A stretch of DNA of 64,000 bases from Microcoleus sp. CAWBG506 (lineage in GTDB: Bacteria > Cyanobacteriota > Cyanobacteriia > Cyanobacteriales > Microcoleaceae). Positions 36,228 to 44,900 of this stretch are shown piece by piece (the first letter of the stretch is position 1; every line of letters begins with the position of its first letter). The stretch spans positions 96,778 through 160,777 of the forward strand of contig JAHREW010000009.1 in assembly GCA_020883125.1 (NCBI GenBank), given 5' to 3'. Under the pieces are notes generated by a model that saw nothing but the letters and a program-made list of their open reading frames with translations, did not search any database and had not been told where the DNA came from. Position numbers and translations under genes: made by a program.

Positions 36228-37049
36228 TTGTCTGAATCGCCCTTAATTTCAACATTCCCAGAACCCGATCGCCCAAACATCCCTCACTGGCTACACTGGC
36301 TAGATACCTGTCCCAGTACCAACACGATCGCCATCGCCCGCGCAGCCCAACTCAACCACGGAGATGTCGTATTCACCAAACGACAAACCAGTGGTAGAGG
36401 CCAACACGGGCGCACATGGCACGCCCCAACGGGTGTTTTGACTGCCAGTTTTGTACTCGACAACCTCAACACTAATCTGCTACCGGGACTCAGTTTAGCC
36501 GTCGGTTTAGCCGTGATTTATGCGATCGAAGATTTAGTTCCTGACTGTCGCACTCTGCTGCGCCTGAAATGGCCAAACGACATTTGGATCGATCGCCGCA
36601 AATTAGCCGGAATTCTCTGCGAAGCCACTTCTAGCAATGTTTCCGCCACAACTCGCGCCGTAGTCGGCATCGGCATCAACCTGTGTGTAGACTTCGATCT
36701 CCGCGGACTTGATGCCAGCGCGATCGGCAATGCCGTAAGCTTGCATTCTATAGCTAGCCAAGTGCCAGATGAACTGTGTTTGCTCGATCGACTGCGACAC
36801 TATCTCCTGGAACTAGCCCATATGTTTCACAAAAATGACAAACCAGCAGGAAAATCCGGTTTAGCCAGACTGTTGCCAGAATTACAGCACCGTGATGCAC
36901 TTTTTGGTTGCCCAGTGGCGATCGAACTTTCCGACAAAACCATCTACGGACAAGCCGCCGGCATTGACGAAGGTGGTCGTTTGCGATTGCGTTTAAAGGG
37001 CGATCGCATACAAGCCTTTACCTCCGGGCGAGTTCGCTTAAAAAATTGA
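36228..37049 (+). CDS. birA: Biotin--[acetyl-CoA-carboxylase] ligase
   Basis: The catalytic domain is seen from SGRGQHGRTWHAP (the GRGxxGR loop holding biotinyl-AMP) through LKWPNDIWIDRRKLAGIL, with the key Lys, to VGIGINL. It joins biotin to the carrier protein of acetyl-CoA carboxylase. There is no N-terminal helix-turn-helix, so it is the monofunctional type. The first in-frame start is TTG at 36228; no ATG precedes the conserved WLHWLDTCPSTN region closely, so TTG is kept with moderate certainty. Confidence 0.93.
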   Translation: MSESPLISTFPEPDRPNIPHWLHWLDTCPSTNTIAIARAAQLNHGDVVFTKRQTSGRGQHGRTWHAPTGVLTASFVLDNLNTNLLPGLSLAVGLAVIYAIEDLVPDCRTLLRLKWPNDIWIDRRKLAGILCEATSSNVSATTRAVVGIGINLCVDFDLRGLDASAIGNAVSLHSIASQVPDELCLLDRLRHYLLELAHMFHKNDKPAGKSGLARLLPELQHRDALFGCPVAIELSDKTIYGQAAGIDEGGRLRLRLKGDRIQAFTSGRVRLKN

Positions 37050-37249
37050 CGGTTGACGGTTGACGGTTCACTAATGACTAATGACCCTTCGACTACGAGG
37101 AAGGGCACCGCTAATGACTAATGACTAATGACTACTGACTACTGACTACTGACTAATGACTACTGACTACTGACTACTGACTAATGACTACTGACTACTG
37201 ACTACTGACTACTGACTAATGACTACTGACTAATGACTACTGACTGCGT
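37050..37249. repeat. Long array of heptamers (TGACGGT, TAATGAC, TACTGAC)
   Basis: About two dozen 7-bp units follow birA: first TGACGGT, then a block of TAATGAC, then mixed TACTGAC and TAATGAC. The period is strictly seven except for a short unique insert (cccttcgactacgagg). It lacks spacers, so it is not CRISPR; it is a tandem heptanucleotide array. Confidence 0.92.
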
Positions 37250-37275
37250 TAATCTCTTGACAAAATCTCTAATCC

Positions 37276-37764
37276 ATGCCAACCTTCACCCAAAAATCCA
37301 CCCGTCCTTTCCACCCTGAACACACATATCCTTGCCCAGTTTGTCGCACGGGCGAAATTTCTCCCATGCCCATGATGGAAGCCCTAGCTTGCAACTTCTG
37401 TCAACACATTTTCACTGGCAACGAAGAAAGACAAATGCTCAAAATGGCCGATCGAGCACCACCAGTAACTTGGCACTGGAACGGCAAACAGTGGATCGGA
37501 ACCCACCTCGAAGGCGTAGAATTCGGATGGCCCTACTTAGCAGCAGCACTGGGTCTAATTTTCCTGCCCACTACCTTGCTAGGGCTGTCAGCTTACTATT
37601 TTCCCCCGGTTCCCGGTAGCAGACTGTCGTGGTTGCCCGCAACTTGGACAGGGCTAGCATTTTTGTCCCATTTAGGAATTGTCCTGTGGTTGGTAGGTGA
37701 ATTTTATCAATTCCCCCTGGTGACATACTTCAGGGCTTGGTGGCGACGGATTCAGCGATTGTAG
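37276..37764 (+). CDS. Zinc-ribbon membrane protein, function unknown
   Basis: The 162-residue protein starts with a zinc ribbon (CPVCRTG near 20-26, then CNFCQHIF near 38-45), followed by a WHWNGKQWIG segment and two membrane helices (about 88-110 and 125-147). Proteins of this layout recur in cyanobacteria but have no assigned role. The zinc ribbon is probably cytosolic. It is not in an evident operon. Confidence 0.75.
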   Translation: MPTFTQKSTRPFHPEHTYPCPVCRTGEISPMPMMEALACNFCQHIFTGNEERQMLKMADRAPPVTWHWNGKQWIGTHLEGVEFGWPYLAAALGLIFLPTTLLGLSAYYFPPVPGSRLSWLPATWTGLAFLSHLGIVLWLVGEFYQFPLVTYFRAWWRRIQRL

Positions 37765-37837
37765 ATTTGGGATTTTAAATTTTGTTTGGATTTTCAATTG
37801 TCGATCGCACATCTCCCCTCACTTTGAGTGGAACAAG

Positions 37838-37870
37838 CCTCAACACCCTGTACCAAGCTGGGTGTTGAGG
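37838..37870. repeat. Perfect inverted repeat CCTCAACACCC / GGGTGTTGAGG
   Basis: Eleven-bp arms surround an 11-bp loop, and an outer CATCTCC/GGAGATG pair extends the symmetry. No T-run follows. It lies in the 329-bp gap before the carbamoyltransferase gene. Confidence 0.65.
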
Positions 37871-37885
37871 AGATGTCCATTAAAT

Positions 37886-37997
37886 AGTCCTGGACACCTC
37901 TGCCTCTAGAAGCCCGGTTTTTCTAGGAAAATCCTTCCTTCGATCCGGCAGATGCCCTCAAAAATTGCGTTTCTGTGGTTGGCGCACATCCAGGACT
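37886..37997. repeat. MITE-like element with AGTCCTGGAC / TCCAGGACT ends
   Basis: The 112-bp segment has terminal inverted arms like those of 22940-23042 and an internal AGCCCGGTTTTTCTAGG. No coding capacity is seen. It is placed about 100 bp upstream of the carbamoyltransferase operon, so it could affect its promoter. Confidence 0.5.
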
Positions 37998-38093
37998 GTG
38001 GAATAAAAATTCCAAATCCGCACTTAAGCAGTTATAATCATTAGCTATTCTAAATAGTCAAATGCAAACGCATAGCGATTTGTGAGGAGAGCG

Positions 38094-40070
38094 ATGAACA
38101 TACTTGGAATCTCGGCGTACTATCACGACAGCGCCGCAGCCTTAATTAGCGACGGAACAATTATCGCCGCAGCGCAGGAAGAAAGATTTTCCCGCAAAAA
38201 GCACGATGCCAGATTTCCCAAGAATGCGATCGCCTATTGTCTAAAAGAAGCAAAAATTGAGCTACAGGAAGTCGATCGAATAGTCTTTTACGACAAACCC
38301 TTAGTCAAATTCGAGCGCCTACTCGAAACCTATTTAGCCTACGCACCCAAAGGTTTTCGCTCTTTCTTAACCGCCATGCCCATCTGGCTAAAAGAAAAGC
38401 TTTACCTCAAAACCATGCTCAAAAGAGAACTTGCAGAAATGGCAAACTGCAAAACCTCAAAACTCAAACCATCTCTACTATTTACCGAACACCACCAATC
38501 CCACGCCGCCTCAGCCTTTTTCCCCAGCCCGTTTCAAAAAGCCGCCGTTTTGTGTCTCGACGGCGTGGGAGAATGGGCGACAACCTCAGTCTGGCTGGGA
38601 GATGGCAACCAACTAACTCCTGAGTGGGAAATCGACTTTCCTCACTCCTTGGGTTTGCTTTATTCCGCTTTCACCTACTACACAGGCTTCAAAGTCAACT
38701 CAGGTGAATACAAACTCATGGGTTTAGCACCCTACGGCGAACCCAAATATGTAGACAAGATTCTCAACTATTTAATCGATCTCAAAGATGACGGAACTTT
38801 CCGTTTGAACATGGATTATTTCAACTACACAGTTGGCTTAACCATGACAAATCAAAAGTTTGATGAACTATTTGAAGGGCCACCACGCAAAGCTGAAGGG
38901 AAATTAACTCAGCGAGAAATGGATATTGCCGCTTCTATTCAAGTTGTCACCGAAGAAGTTGTATTGCGACTTTGCAGAACAGTTAAAAAAGAATTGAATG
39001 TCGATTATCTTTGCCTCGCTGGTGGCGTTGCTCTTAACTGCGTAGCTAACGGCCGCATTTTGCGGGAAGGCATTTTCAAAGATATTTGGATTCAACCAGC
39101 GGCAGGAGATGCTGGTGGTGCTTTGGGCGCGGCTTTGGCGATTTGGTATCAGTATTGCGAACAAACTCGCACTGTTGCAGGTGATGGATTCGCATTAAAG
39201 GAACTCCCGGATGAGAGGACTGAATTCCTCACTACCAAAGAGGATGAGCGGACTGAAGTTCTCGCTACCAACCAACCAGTGGCAACTGTTACTAAGTCTA
39301 TTGCTCATTTAACTTGTCGCGACCAAATGCGCGGTTCTTATTTGGGGCCAAAGTTTACTGACACAGAAATTCTCGAATATTTGGATGCTGTCAAAGCTAG
39401 CTATCATCGATTGGATGATGCCGAATTAATGCCGCAGTTGGCAGAAATTCTGGAACAGGGCAATGTGGTGGGATGGTTCCAAGGACGGATGGAATTTGGC
39501 CCGCGGGCTCTGGGAGGTCGATCGATCGTTGGCGATCCCCGCAATGCTAAAATGCAGTCGGTCATGAACCTGAAAATTAAATATCGGGAATCTTTTCGAC
39601 CTTTTGCGCCGTCAGTCTTAGCGGAACGTGTTGCTGATTATTTTGAGATGGATCATTCTAGCCCTTATATGCTATTGGTGGCTCCTGTCAAAACCAGTCT
39701 CCGCATTCCGATGACACCCGAACAAGAACAACTGTTTGGCATTGACAAGCTCAACGTTCCGCGATCGGAGATTCCGTCTGTTACTCACGTTGATTACTCG
39801 GCGCGTGTCCAAACGGTTCACAAGGAAACTAATCCTCGGTACTATGACTTAATTAGTCACTTTGAAAAGCGATCGGGATGTGGGATTTTAGTTAATACTT
39901 CTTTTAACGTCCGTGGCGAACCGATTGTTTGTACTCCAGAGGATGCTTATCGCTGTTTCATGCGTACTGAAATGGACTATCTGGTTTTGGAGAATTTCTT
40001 GCTTTCTAAATCGGAACAAATTCCTTGGAAACAAGATGATGCTTGGAAAAATGAATTTGAACTAGATTAG
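38094..40070 (+). CDS. Carbamoyltransferase, NodU/CmcH/SxtI type
   Basis: The 658-residue enzyme starts MNILGISAYYHDSAAALI after GAGGAGAGCG. It has the N-terminal Kae1-like half (TEHHQSHAASAFFPS with metal-binding histidines, CLAGGVALNCVANG) and the C-terminal YrdC-like half (GWFQGRMEFGPRALGGRSI, then LVNTSFNVRGEPIVCTPEDA). Such enzymes make carbamoyl-AMP from carbamoyl phosphate and place the carbamoyl group on a hydroxyl of a glycan, antibiotic or toxin. A 33-bp duplicated repeat has inserted in frame near residues 372-393, between the halves. sxtJ- and sxtK-like genes follow, suggesting a membrane-linked carbamoylation system. Confidence 0.94.
   Translation: MNILGISAYYHDSAAALISDGTIIAAAQEERFSRKKHDARFPKNAIAYCLKEAKIELQEVDRIVFYDKPLVKFERLLETYLAYAPKGFRSFLTAMPIWLKEKLYLKTMLKRELAEMANCKTSKLKPSLLFTEHHQSHAASAFFPSPFQKAAVLCLDGVGEWATTSVWLGDGNQLTPEWEIDFPHSLGLLYSAFTYYTGFKVNSGEYKLMGLAPYGEPKYVDKILNYLIDLKDDGTFRLNMDYFNYTVGLTMTNQKFDELFEGPPRKAEGKLTQREMDIAASIQVVTEEVVLRLCRTVKKELNVDYLCLAGGVALNCVANGRILREGIFKDIWIQPAAGDAGGALGAALAIWYQYCEQTRTVAGDGFALKELPDERTEFLTTKEDERTEVLATNQPVATVTKSIAHLTCRDQMRGSYLGPKFTDTEILEYLDAVKASYHRLDDAELMPQLAEILEQGNVVGWFQGRMEFGPRALGGRSIVGDPRNAKMQSVMNLKIKYRESFRPFAPSVLAERVADYFEMDHSSPYMLLVAPVKTSLRIPMTPEQEQLFGIDKLNVPRSEIPSVTHVDYSARVQTVHKETNPRYYDLISHFEKRSGCGILVNTSFNVRGEPIVCTPEDAYRCFMRTEMDYLVLENFLLSKSEQIPWKQDDAWKNEFELD
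39209..39270. repeat. Two 33-bp repeat units within the carbamoyltransferase gene
   Basis: GGATGAGAGGACTGAATTCC... and GGATGAGCGGACTGAAGTTC... are spaced 33 bp apart and encode DERTEFLTTKE and DERTEVLATNQ. The AGGACTGAATTCCTC core is palindromic and resembles a repeat between genes at about 7735-7765. The insertion keeps the frame. Confidence 0.75.
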
Positions 40071-40151
40071 TTATTAGTCATTAGTCATTAGTTATTAGTC
40101 ATTAGTCACGAGCATTCTTCCTTCTTCCTTCTTCCTTCTTCCTTCTTCACC

Positions 40152-40559
40152 ATGAGCGACGAAATTAAAAAACTCGATAAAAAAGGTCTCCGTGATTTCG
40201 GGCTGCTAATCGGTGGTTTGATAGCACTGCTATTCGGTTTAGTAGTACCATTATTGCGCCATGCTCCTATACCTTGGTTGCCTTGGGCGATCGGCGCAGT
40301 CCTAGTTGTGCTAGGATTGGTTGCGCCGAAATCTCTGAATCCGGTTTATCACGCTTGGATGCGGTTTGGACTCATCCTTAACAAAATCGAAACTCCGATT
40401 ATTCTGGGGATAGTTTTTTACCTGATAGTGTGGCCAATGGGAGCAATTAAAAACCTGTTTGGCGAAGATTCAATGCGGCGCAAACTAAATCCCAAAATGG
40501 ATACTTACCGCGTCCCCAGTAAAGCCAGAAACAAAGTTAGTATGGAGCGTCCTTTCTAA
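40152..40559 (+). CDS. sxtJ: SxtJ-family membrane protein
   Basis: The 135-residue protein has a charged N terminus (KKLDKKGLRDFGLLIGG), three hydrophobic helices (about 18-36, 43-60 and 80-98) and a basic C-terminal tail. This is the pattern of SxtJ, first named in saxitoxin clusters, where it follows the carbamoyltransferase gene. It has no known catalytic residue. It is 81 bp after the carbamoyltransferase and abuts the sxtK-like gene, so all three should be cotranscribed. The symbol reflects family membership, not toxin production. Confidence 0.85.
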   Translation: MSDEIKKLDKKGLRDFGLLIGGLIALLFGLVVPLLRHAPIPWLPWAIGAVLVVLGLVAPKSLNPVYHAWMRFGLILNKIETPIILGIVFYLIVWPMGAIKNLFGEDSMRRKLNPKMDTYRVPSKARNKVSMERPF

Positions 40560-40724
40560 GTGTTTGAATCAACATTAGACTTTCTCAAAGACTTATGGGC
40601 GTTTATGAAAGAACGCCAAAAGTATTGGCTGTTGCCCTTAATTGTCACTTTAGTATTTTTAGGAGCTTTGATTGTCCTCAGTCAGGGTTCTGTAATTGCT
40701 CCCTTTATTTACACTTTGTTTTGA
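40560..40724 (+). CDS. sxtK: SxtK-type (DUF5989-like) small membrane protein
   Basis: The 54-codon gene starts with GTG directly after the sxtJ stop and encodes FESTLDFLKDLWAFMKERQK, then one membrane helix (YWLLPLIVTLVFLGALIVLS) and a short tail ending IYTLF. Size, hydrophobicity and the W-x-FMKERKKYWL-type segment match SxtK/DUF5989 proteins. It is followed after four bases by the SGNH gene, so the operon continues. It is too short for most gene finders. Confidence 0.82.
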   Translation: MFESTLDFLKDLWAFMKERQKYWLLPLIVTLVFLGALIVLSQGSVIAPFIYTLF

Positions 40725-40728
40725 CAGA

Positions 40729-41961
40729 ATGAGCAAATTGAAAACTTTGGGTGTCAACTTAGGTTTGACACTCGGCGGTTTATTAATGGGGGTGATAATT
40801 GGTGAATTGGGATTGCGAGTTGCTGGGATTCAAGGCTACCGAAAAATAGGAGATTTGGTAGACTCTGCACCAACAGGTTTCCATACTGCCGATCGCGATT
40901 TGGGCTGGAAACTCAAACCCGGTGTGTCAGGGGAGTGGAAGGGCGAAGGCGCGAGTTTTGTGCAGGTGAATAGTGAGGGTTTGCGCGATCGCGAACATAC
41001 CAAAGCCAAACCTCCAAATACTTTGCGAGTAGCAGTTTTGGGCGATTCTTTCACCGAAGCCATTCACGTACCTATCGAACAAACTTTCTGGTCAAAATTG
41101 GAACGGAAACTGGCCAATTGCGAAGCTGTGAAAGGACGAAAAAAAGTTGAAGTCATCAATTTTGGAGTCCAGGGTTACAGCACGGCTCAAGAATTAGTTA
41201 TGTTGCGGAAAAAAGTGTGGGATTACAGCCCTGATATTGTAGTCCTTGCTTTTTTTATTGGCAATGATGTCATTAATAATTCACCGCAACTAGAATACGA
41301 TCGCTATCGACCATTTTTTGTGTATGATGCTAGTGGCAAGTTAGTTCCAGATATGTCTTTTCGGACTCTACGTCCCATCGACCGCAACCGTTATGCCGTT
41401 TCTGCGATCGACAAACTACCCGCTTGGTTAGTCAACAACTCCCGCATTTTGCAAGTTGTAAAAAAGGTAGAATTAGAGAGAAAAAAGCAGCAGTTATCTA
41501 ATGACTTTACAAATTTAAGCACCCAGAATTTTAAAGAACCAACCGATGCTGCTTGGCAAGATGCTTGGAAAATTACAGAGGGTTTGATTTTGACCATCCG
41601 GGATGAAGTGGTGCAAAAAAATGCTGATTTCTTAGTTGTCACCATCGGCGATCCAGCTCAGGTTCACCCAGATGTTGCGATGCGACAAAAGTTCATCAAA
41701 GACAACAACATTCAGGACTTGTTTTACCCCAATCGCCGACTAGACAACTTGGGTAGAACCCACAGTTTTAGGGTGCTGAGTTTAGCCGAACAGTTTCAAG
41801 CATACACTGACAAATATCAGGTTTGCGCCCACGGTTTTGAGAATTATGTCAACTGTGGAGGCCACTGGAATGAACTTGGACATCGGCTAGCTAGCATCAT
41901 GATTAATCGAAATTTGTGCGAAAATTTGAAGCAGTCTCAACTGCCAAATAGTCAACGCTAG
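40729..41961 (+). CDS. Membrane-anchored SGNH/GDSL-type hydrolase
   Basis: ATG at 40729 gives a 410-residue protein with an N-terminal membrane helix (LGVNLGLTLGGLLMGVIIGEL). Block I is seen as VAVLGDSFTEA, with the nucleophilic Ser, block II Gly in NFGVQGYSTAQE, block III GND in FFIGNDVIN, and the catalytic His in GGHWNELGHRL. The enzyme probably removes or transfers an acyl group on an extracytoplasmic glycan. It follows the sxtK-like gene by four bases and leads the group of three related genes. Confidence 0.9.
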   Translation: MSKLKTLGVNLGLTLGGLLMGVIIGELGLRVAGIQGYRKIGDLVDSAPTGFHTADRDLGWKLKPGVSGEWKGEGASFVQVNSEGLRDREHTKAKPPNTLRVAVLGDSFTEAIHVPIEQTFWSKLERKLANCEAVKGRKKVEVINFGVQGYSTAQELVMLRKKVWDYSPDIVVLAFFIGNDVINNSPQLEYDRYRPFFVYDASGKLVPDMSFRTLRPIDRNRYAVSAIDKLPAWLVNNSRILQVVKKVELERKKQQLSNDFTNLSTQNFKEPTDAAWQDAWKITEGLILTIRDEVVQKNADFLVVTIGDPAQVHPDVAMRQKFIKDNNIQDLFYPNRRLDNLGRTHSFRVLSLAEQFQAYTDKYQVCAHGFENYVNCGGHWNELGHRLASIMINRNLCENLKQSQLPNSQR

Positions 41962-41962
41962 T

Positions 41963-43300
41963 ATGTCAAATCTGATGAAAGATTCAAAAGATACAAACAA
42001 AGGCAAAAATCTATTTAGTGTAATCGCTATTAATGTTGCCATCCTATTTATTTGCATGGAATCTTTGTCCATAGCTTTTTATTTTCTAACTCAAAATCAA
42101 TTATTTTATATCAGAAATAAAACACAAGAACCAGTAGTAGAGGACATTCAGAGAATCGGAATTCGGCTAGATGATTCCACCGTTGAAAGACTGCACCCGT
42201 TTTTTGGCTATGTCATGAAACAAGGTGCTTTTAGTAATAAAAAATATAATTTAAAAGTCAACAAGAGCGGTTTTTATACTCCCCTACAATATCCTTTTTA
42301 TAAATCCAGTAAAAATCAATTTATTATCGGGATTTTTGGCGGTTCGGTAGCAAACAACCTCGCCGTGGATGAATATGAAAGTACAATGTTATCTAGGAAG
42401 TTAAAAACTTATCCAGAATTTGCAAACAAAGAAATTGTTGTTTTAAATTTTGCCAATGGTGGTTACAAACAGCCCCAGCAATTATTAGTTTTAAACTACT
42501 TTCTAGCTGTGGGTCAAGAGTTTGACATGGTAGTTAATATTGACGGTTTTAATGAAGTAGCTTTGTCAAATGTGAACAACAAATCTAAATTAGACCTAGG
42601 AATGCCAAGCGTTCAACACGTTCAAGCATTAACTGATTTAGCTAATGATAACTTGTCACCAGAAGCTATGGCTGCCATCGTGAAAATTAATGAAACTAAA
42701 AAACAATTGAGAACAACAATTGCTCAATTAAAAAATTGTAGATTGGCTTTTTGTAATGCTATTATCTCAATACAGGTGAGGCTATTACTCAAAGATTACC
42801 AACAAGAAATTCTCAAGTACGACAAACAAGTAAAAGAGTCTAAAACCGACCCCAAAAATAGCGGTACTGTCTATATTCCCAAATCTGATACTGTTTTAGA
42901 TGATACTGATGCTTTTAGCAAAATGGTATCCATGTGGTACGACTCTTCGGTAATGATGAATCAAATTTTATCAAGTAGAAAAATTCCTTATTTTCACTTT
43001 ATTCAGCCCAACCAATATTATCAAACTAAACGGATATTTACCCAAAAGGAAAAAGAATTTGCTATTAGCAAAGATAGTCCTTACATGGAAGGGGTAACAA
43101 AAGGCTATCCGCTGCTTTTGTCAAAAGTTGATGATTTGCAAAAAGCTCGAATTAACATCTTCAACGGAGTGAATATTTTGGACAATACAAAAGAAACTGT
43201 TTACAAAGATTCCTGTTGTCACTATAATTTAGTAGGACAGGAAGTATTTGCAAACTATATTTCCAGTTCAATTATTAAAGTAGTAAGAGAGTCGAAATAG
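41963..43300 (+). CDS. SGNH-hydrolase-like anchored protein, tandem paralogue 1
   Basis: The 445-residue protein has one N-terminal membrane helix. The start is either 41963 or ATG at 41975; MKDSKDTNK at the latter aligns with the starts of the next two paralogues. SGNH blocks can be read as IIGIFGGSVA (Ser), NFANGGYKQPQQ, VNIDGFNEVALSN (Gly and Asn) and DSCCHYNLVG (Asp and His). The block I Gly-Gly-Ser replaces GDS, as in AlgJ/PatB-like transferases. It is probably an extracytoplasmic O-acyl transferase or esterase. It begins one base after the preceding gene. Confidence 0.82.
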   Translation: MSNLMKDSKDTNKGKNLFSVIAINVAILFICMESLSIAFYFLTQNQLFYIRNKTQEPVVEDIQRIGIRLDDSTVERLHPFFGYVMKQGAFSNKKYNLKVNKSGFYTPLQYPFYKSSKNQFIIGIFGGSVANNLAVDEYESTMLSRKLKTYPEFANKEIVVLNFANGGYKQPQQLLVLNYFLAVGQEFDMVVNIDGFNEVALSNVNNKSKLDLGMPSVQHVQALTDLANDNLSPEAMAAIVKINETKKQLRTTIAQLKNCRLAFCNAIISIQVRLLLKDYQQEILKYDKQVKESKTDPKNSGTVYIPKSDTVLDDTDAFSKMVSMWYDSSVMMNQILSSRKIPYFHFIQPNQYYQTKRIFTQKEKEFAISKDSPYMEGVTKGYPLLLSKVDDLQKARINIFNGVNILDNTKETVYKDSCCHYNLVGQEVFANYISSSIIKVVRESK

Positions 43301-43306
43301 ATATTT

Positions 43307-44638
43307 ATGAAAGATTTAAAGTTTTTCAAAAAAGGACAAGAATTCCTAAAGCTCGCTCTGGTTAACTTAGTGCTTTTACTCGTTTTCCTCGAACTCGGCT
43401 CCCTGGGTTGGTATTTTGTCAAACACAAGCAATTTTTCTATACTAGGGAAAAGCCAAAAGATAAATTTTCGGTGGGAATTAATTTAGAAGGAGTGCGGCT
43501 CAGAGAGTCGATTGTCGAAAGATTTCATCCTTTTTTTGGATTTATTCAAAAACCACGCCCCGACTTTCGCCCCGGTTTTAAAAACAACAACTATGGGTTT
43601 ATCTCACCTTACGATTACCCTTTCAAAAAGACTAAATCAAATCAATTTATTATCGGAGTATTTGGCGGTTCAGTTGCTTCGAATTATGCAATATATCAAG
43701 TCCAAAATCAAATTCTCCCTAAATACCTCAAACAGTTACCAGGTTTGAAAGATAAAGAGTTCATTATTTTATCTTTTGCTACGGCAGGTTACAAACAGCC
43801 GCAGCAGTTGCTAATTTTAAACTACTTTTTGGCTTTAGGTCAAGAACTCGATATGGTCGTCAATATCGACGGCTTTAATGAAGTAGCACTTTCCAATTTA
43901 AATAATAAAAATAAAATCGATTTGGCGATGCCAAGCATTCAGCACATTATGCCACTGACAAACATAGCCAGTAATACCCTTTCTACAAAAGCGATGAAAT
44001 CAACGATCGCAATTAAAGAAAGTAAAGTTAGGATTAATAAGGGTTTGAGAGGTTTGCAGGAATGCAAGTTAGCTGCGTGCGATGCTTTAACTTCTATTTA
44101 CGTTCAAAATTTGGTCAACAATTACCGCCAAGATGTCATCAGGTTTGAAAAAGAGAACAGTCAACCGCAGAATGATGACGGCGGCAGCGTGATGTATATC
44201 AATCTTAACAATTCTGTGATCAAAGATGATGCTGCTTTTGAACAAATAGCTCAGAATTGGGCGAAAAGTTCAATATTTATGCATAAAGTATTGTCGGCTA
44301 GTAACGTGCCGTATTTTCACGTTTTCCAGCCAAATCAATACTATCAGACGAAAAGGGTGTTTAGCGAAGCGGAAAAGCGGATTGCTTTTAATAAGGATAC
44401 TCCTTATGCTAAAGCTGTTGAACTTGGATATCCGGCTTTGTTTAAGAAGTTGCCTAATTTGGCAAAAAATAATATTAATTTAGTGAACGCTGTGAATGTT
44501 TTTGATCAGACTAAGGATGCTGTTTATGTGGATAGTTGCTGTCATTATAATCAAGCTGGAGAAGTGGTTTTCAGTAATTATGTGGGCGGGGAGATTTTAG
44601 AACGGTTGCGGAAGGAAGAAAGAAACAAGAAGAAGTGA
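43307..44638 (+). CDS. SGNH-hydrolase-like anchored protein, tandem paralogue 2
   Basis: The 443-residue protein is closely similar to its neighbours, especially paralogue 3: both have MKDL(K/N)FFKK and a membrane helix with LELGSLGWYFVKHKQFFY. Conserved blocks include FGGSVASNY, ATAGYKQPQQLLILNYF, NIDGFNEVALSNL and VDSCCHYNQAGE. It follows paralogue 1 by six bases. The duplication is recent enough that long identical stretches persist at the DNA level. The role is as for paralogue 1. Confidence 0.82.
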   Translation: MKDLKFFKKGQEFLKLALVNLVLLLVFLELGSLGWYFVKHKQFFYTREKPKDKFSVGINLEGVRLRESIVERFHPFFGFIQKPRPDFRPGFKNNNYGFISPYDYPFKKTKSNQFIIGVFGGSVASNYAIYQVQNQILPKYLKQLPGLKDKEFIILSFATAGYKQPQQLLILNYFLALGQELDMVVNIDGFNEVALSNLNNKNKIDLAMPSIQHIMPLTNIASNTLSTKAMKSTIAIKESKVRINKGLRGLQECKLAACDALTSIYVQNLVNNYRQDVIRFEKENSQPQNDDGGSVMYINLNNSVIKDDAAFEQIAQNWAKSSIFMHKVLSASNVPYFHVFQPNQYYQTKRVFSEAEKRIAFNKDTPYAKAVELGYPALFKKLPNLAKNNINLVNAVNVFDQTKDAVYVDSCCHYNQAGEVVFSNYVGGEILERLRKEERNKKK

Positions 44639-44707
44639 TATTATGTCCGGTTAATTGCTGATAAATCCTATGTGGGCATCGGGCATCGGGCATTGGGCGT
44701 AGATAAA

Positions 44708-44760
44708 TCGCGAGGCAGAGCCTCTGGATATGCGTTCCCAGGTTCTACCTGGGAACGAGA
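44708..44760. repeat. Palindromic dispersed repeat upstream of the SGNH relic
   Basis: GAGGCAGAGCCTC and CGTTCCCAGGT/ACCTGGGAACG form two adjacent palindromes, a sequence type frequent in filamentous cyanobacteria. It ends directly before the relic of an SGNH gene, so it may have removed the rest of that gene. Confidence 0.7.
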
Positions 44761-44763
44761 AAA

Positions 44764-44874
44764 AATTTAGTAGGACAGGAAATATTGGTAAACTATATTT
44801 CTAGTTCGATTATTAAAGTATGGAGAAATCCAGCAGCAACTAGCACACCACTGAAAGAAAGCCCCAAAAAATAA
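44764..44874 (+). pseudogene. C-terminal relic of a further SGNH paralogue
   Basis: The 37-codon frame NLVGQEILVNYISSSIIKVW... matches the C terminus of paralogue 1 (NLVGQEVFANYISSSIIKVV), followed by a short unique tail. The remainder of the gene is gone and is replaced upstream by a dispersed palindromic repeat. The array therefore had at least four copies. Confidence 0.8.
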
Positions 44875-44900
44875 ACAAGTATTTATTTACCTAAAAAAAA

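Noticed and set aside
37050..37249. Possible CRISPR array
   Set aside because: The units are 7 bp with no unique spacers and no cas genes nearby; it is a heptamer tandem repeat.
38094..40724. Saxitoxin biosynthesis cluster
   Set aside because: Only sxtI/J/K-type genes occur; no sxtA, sxtG, sxtB or tailoring oxygenases are near, and these three families occur outside toxin clusters.
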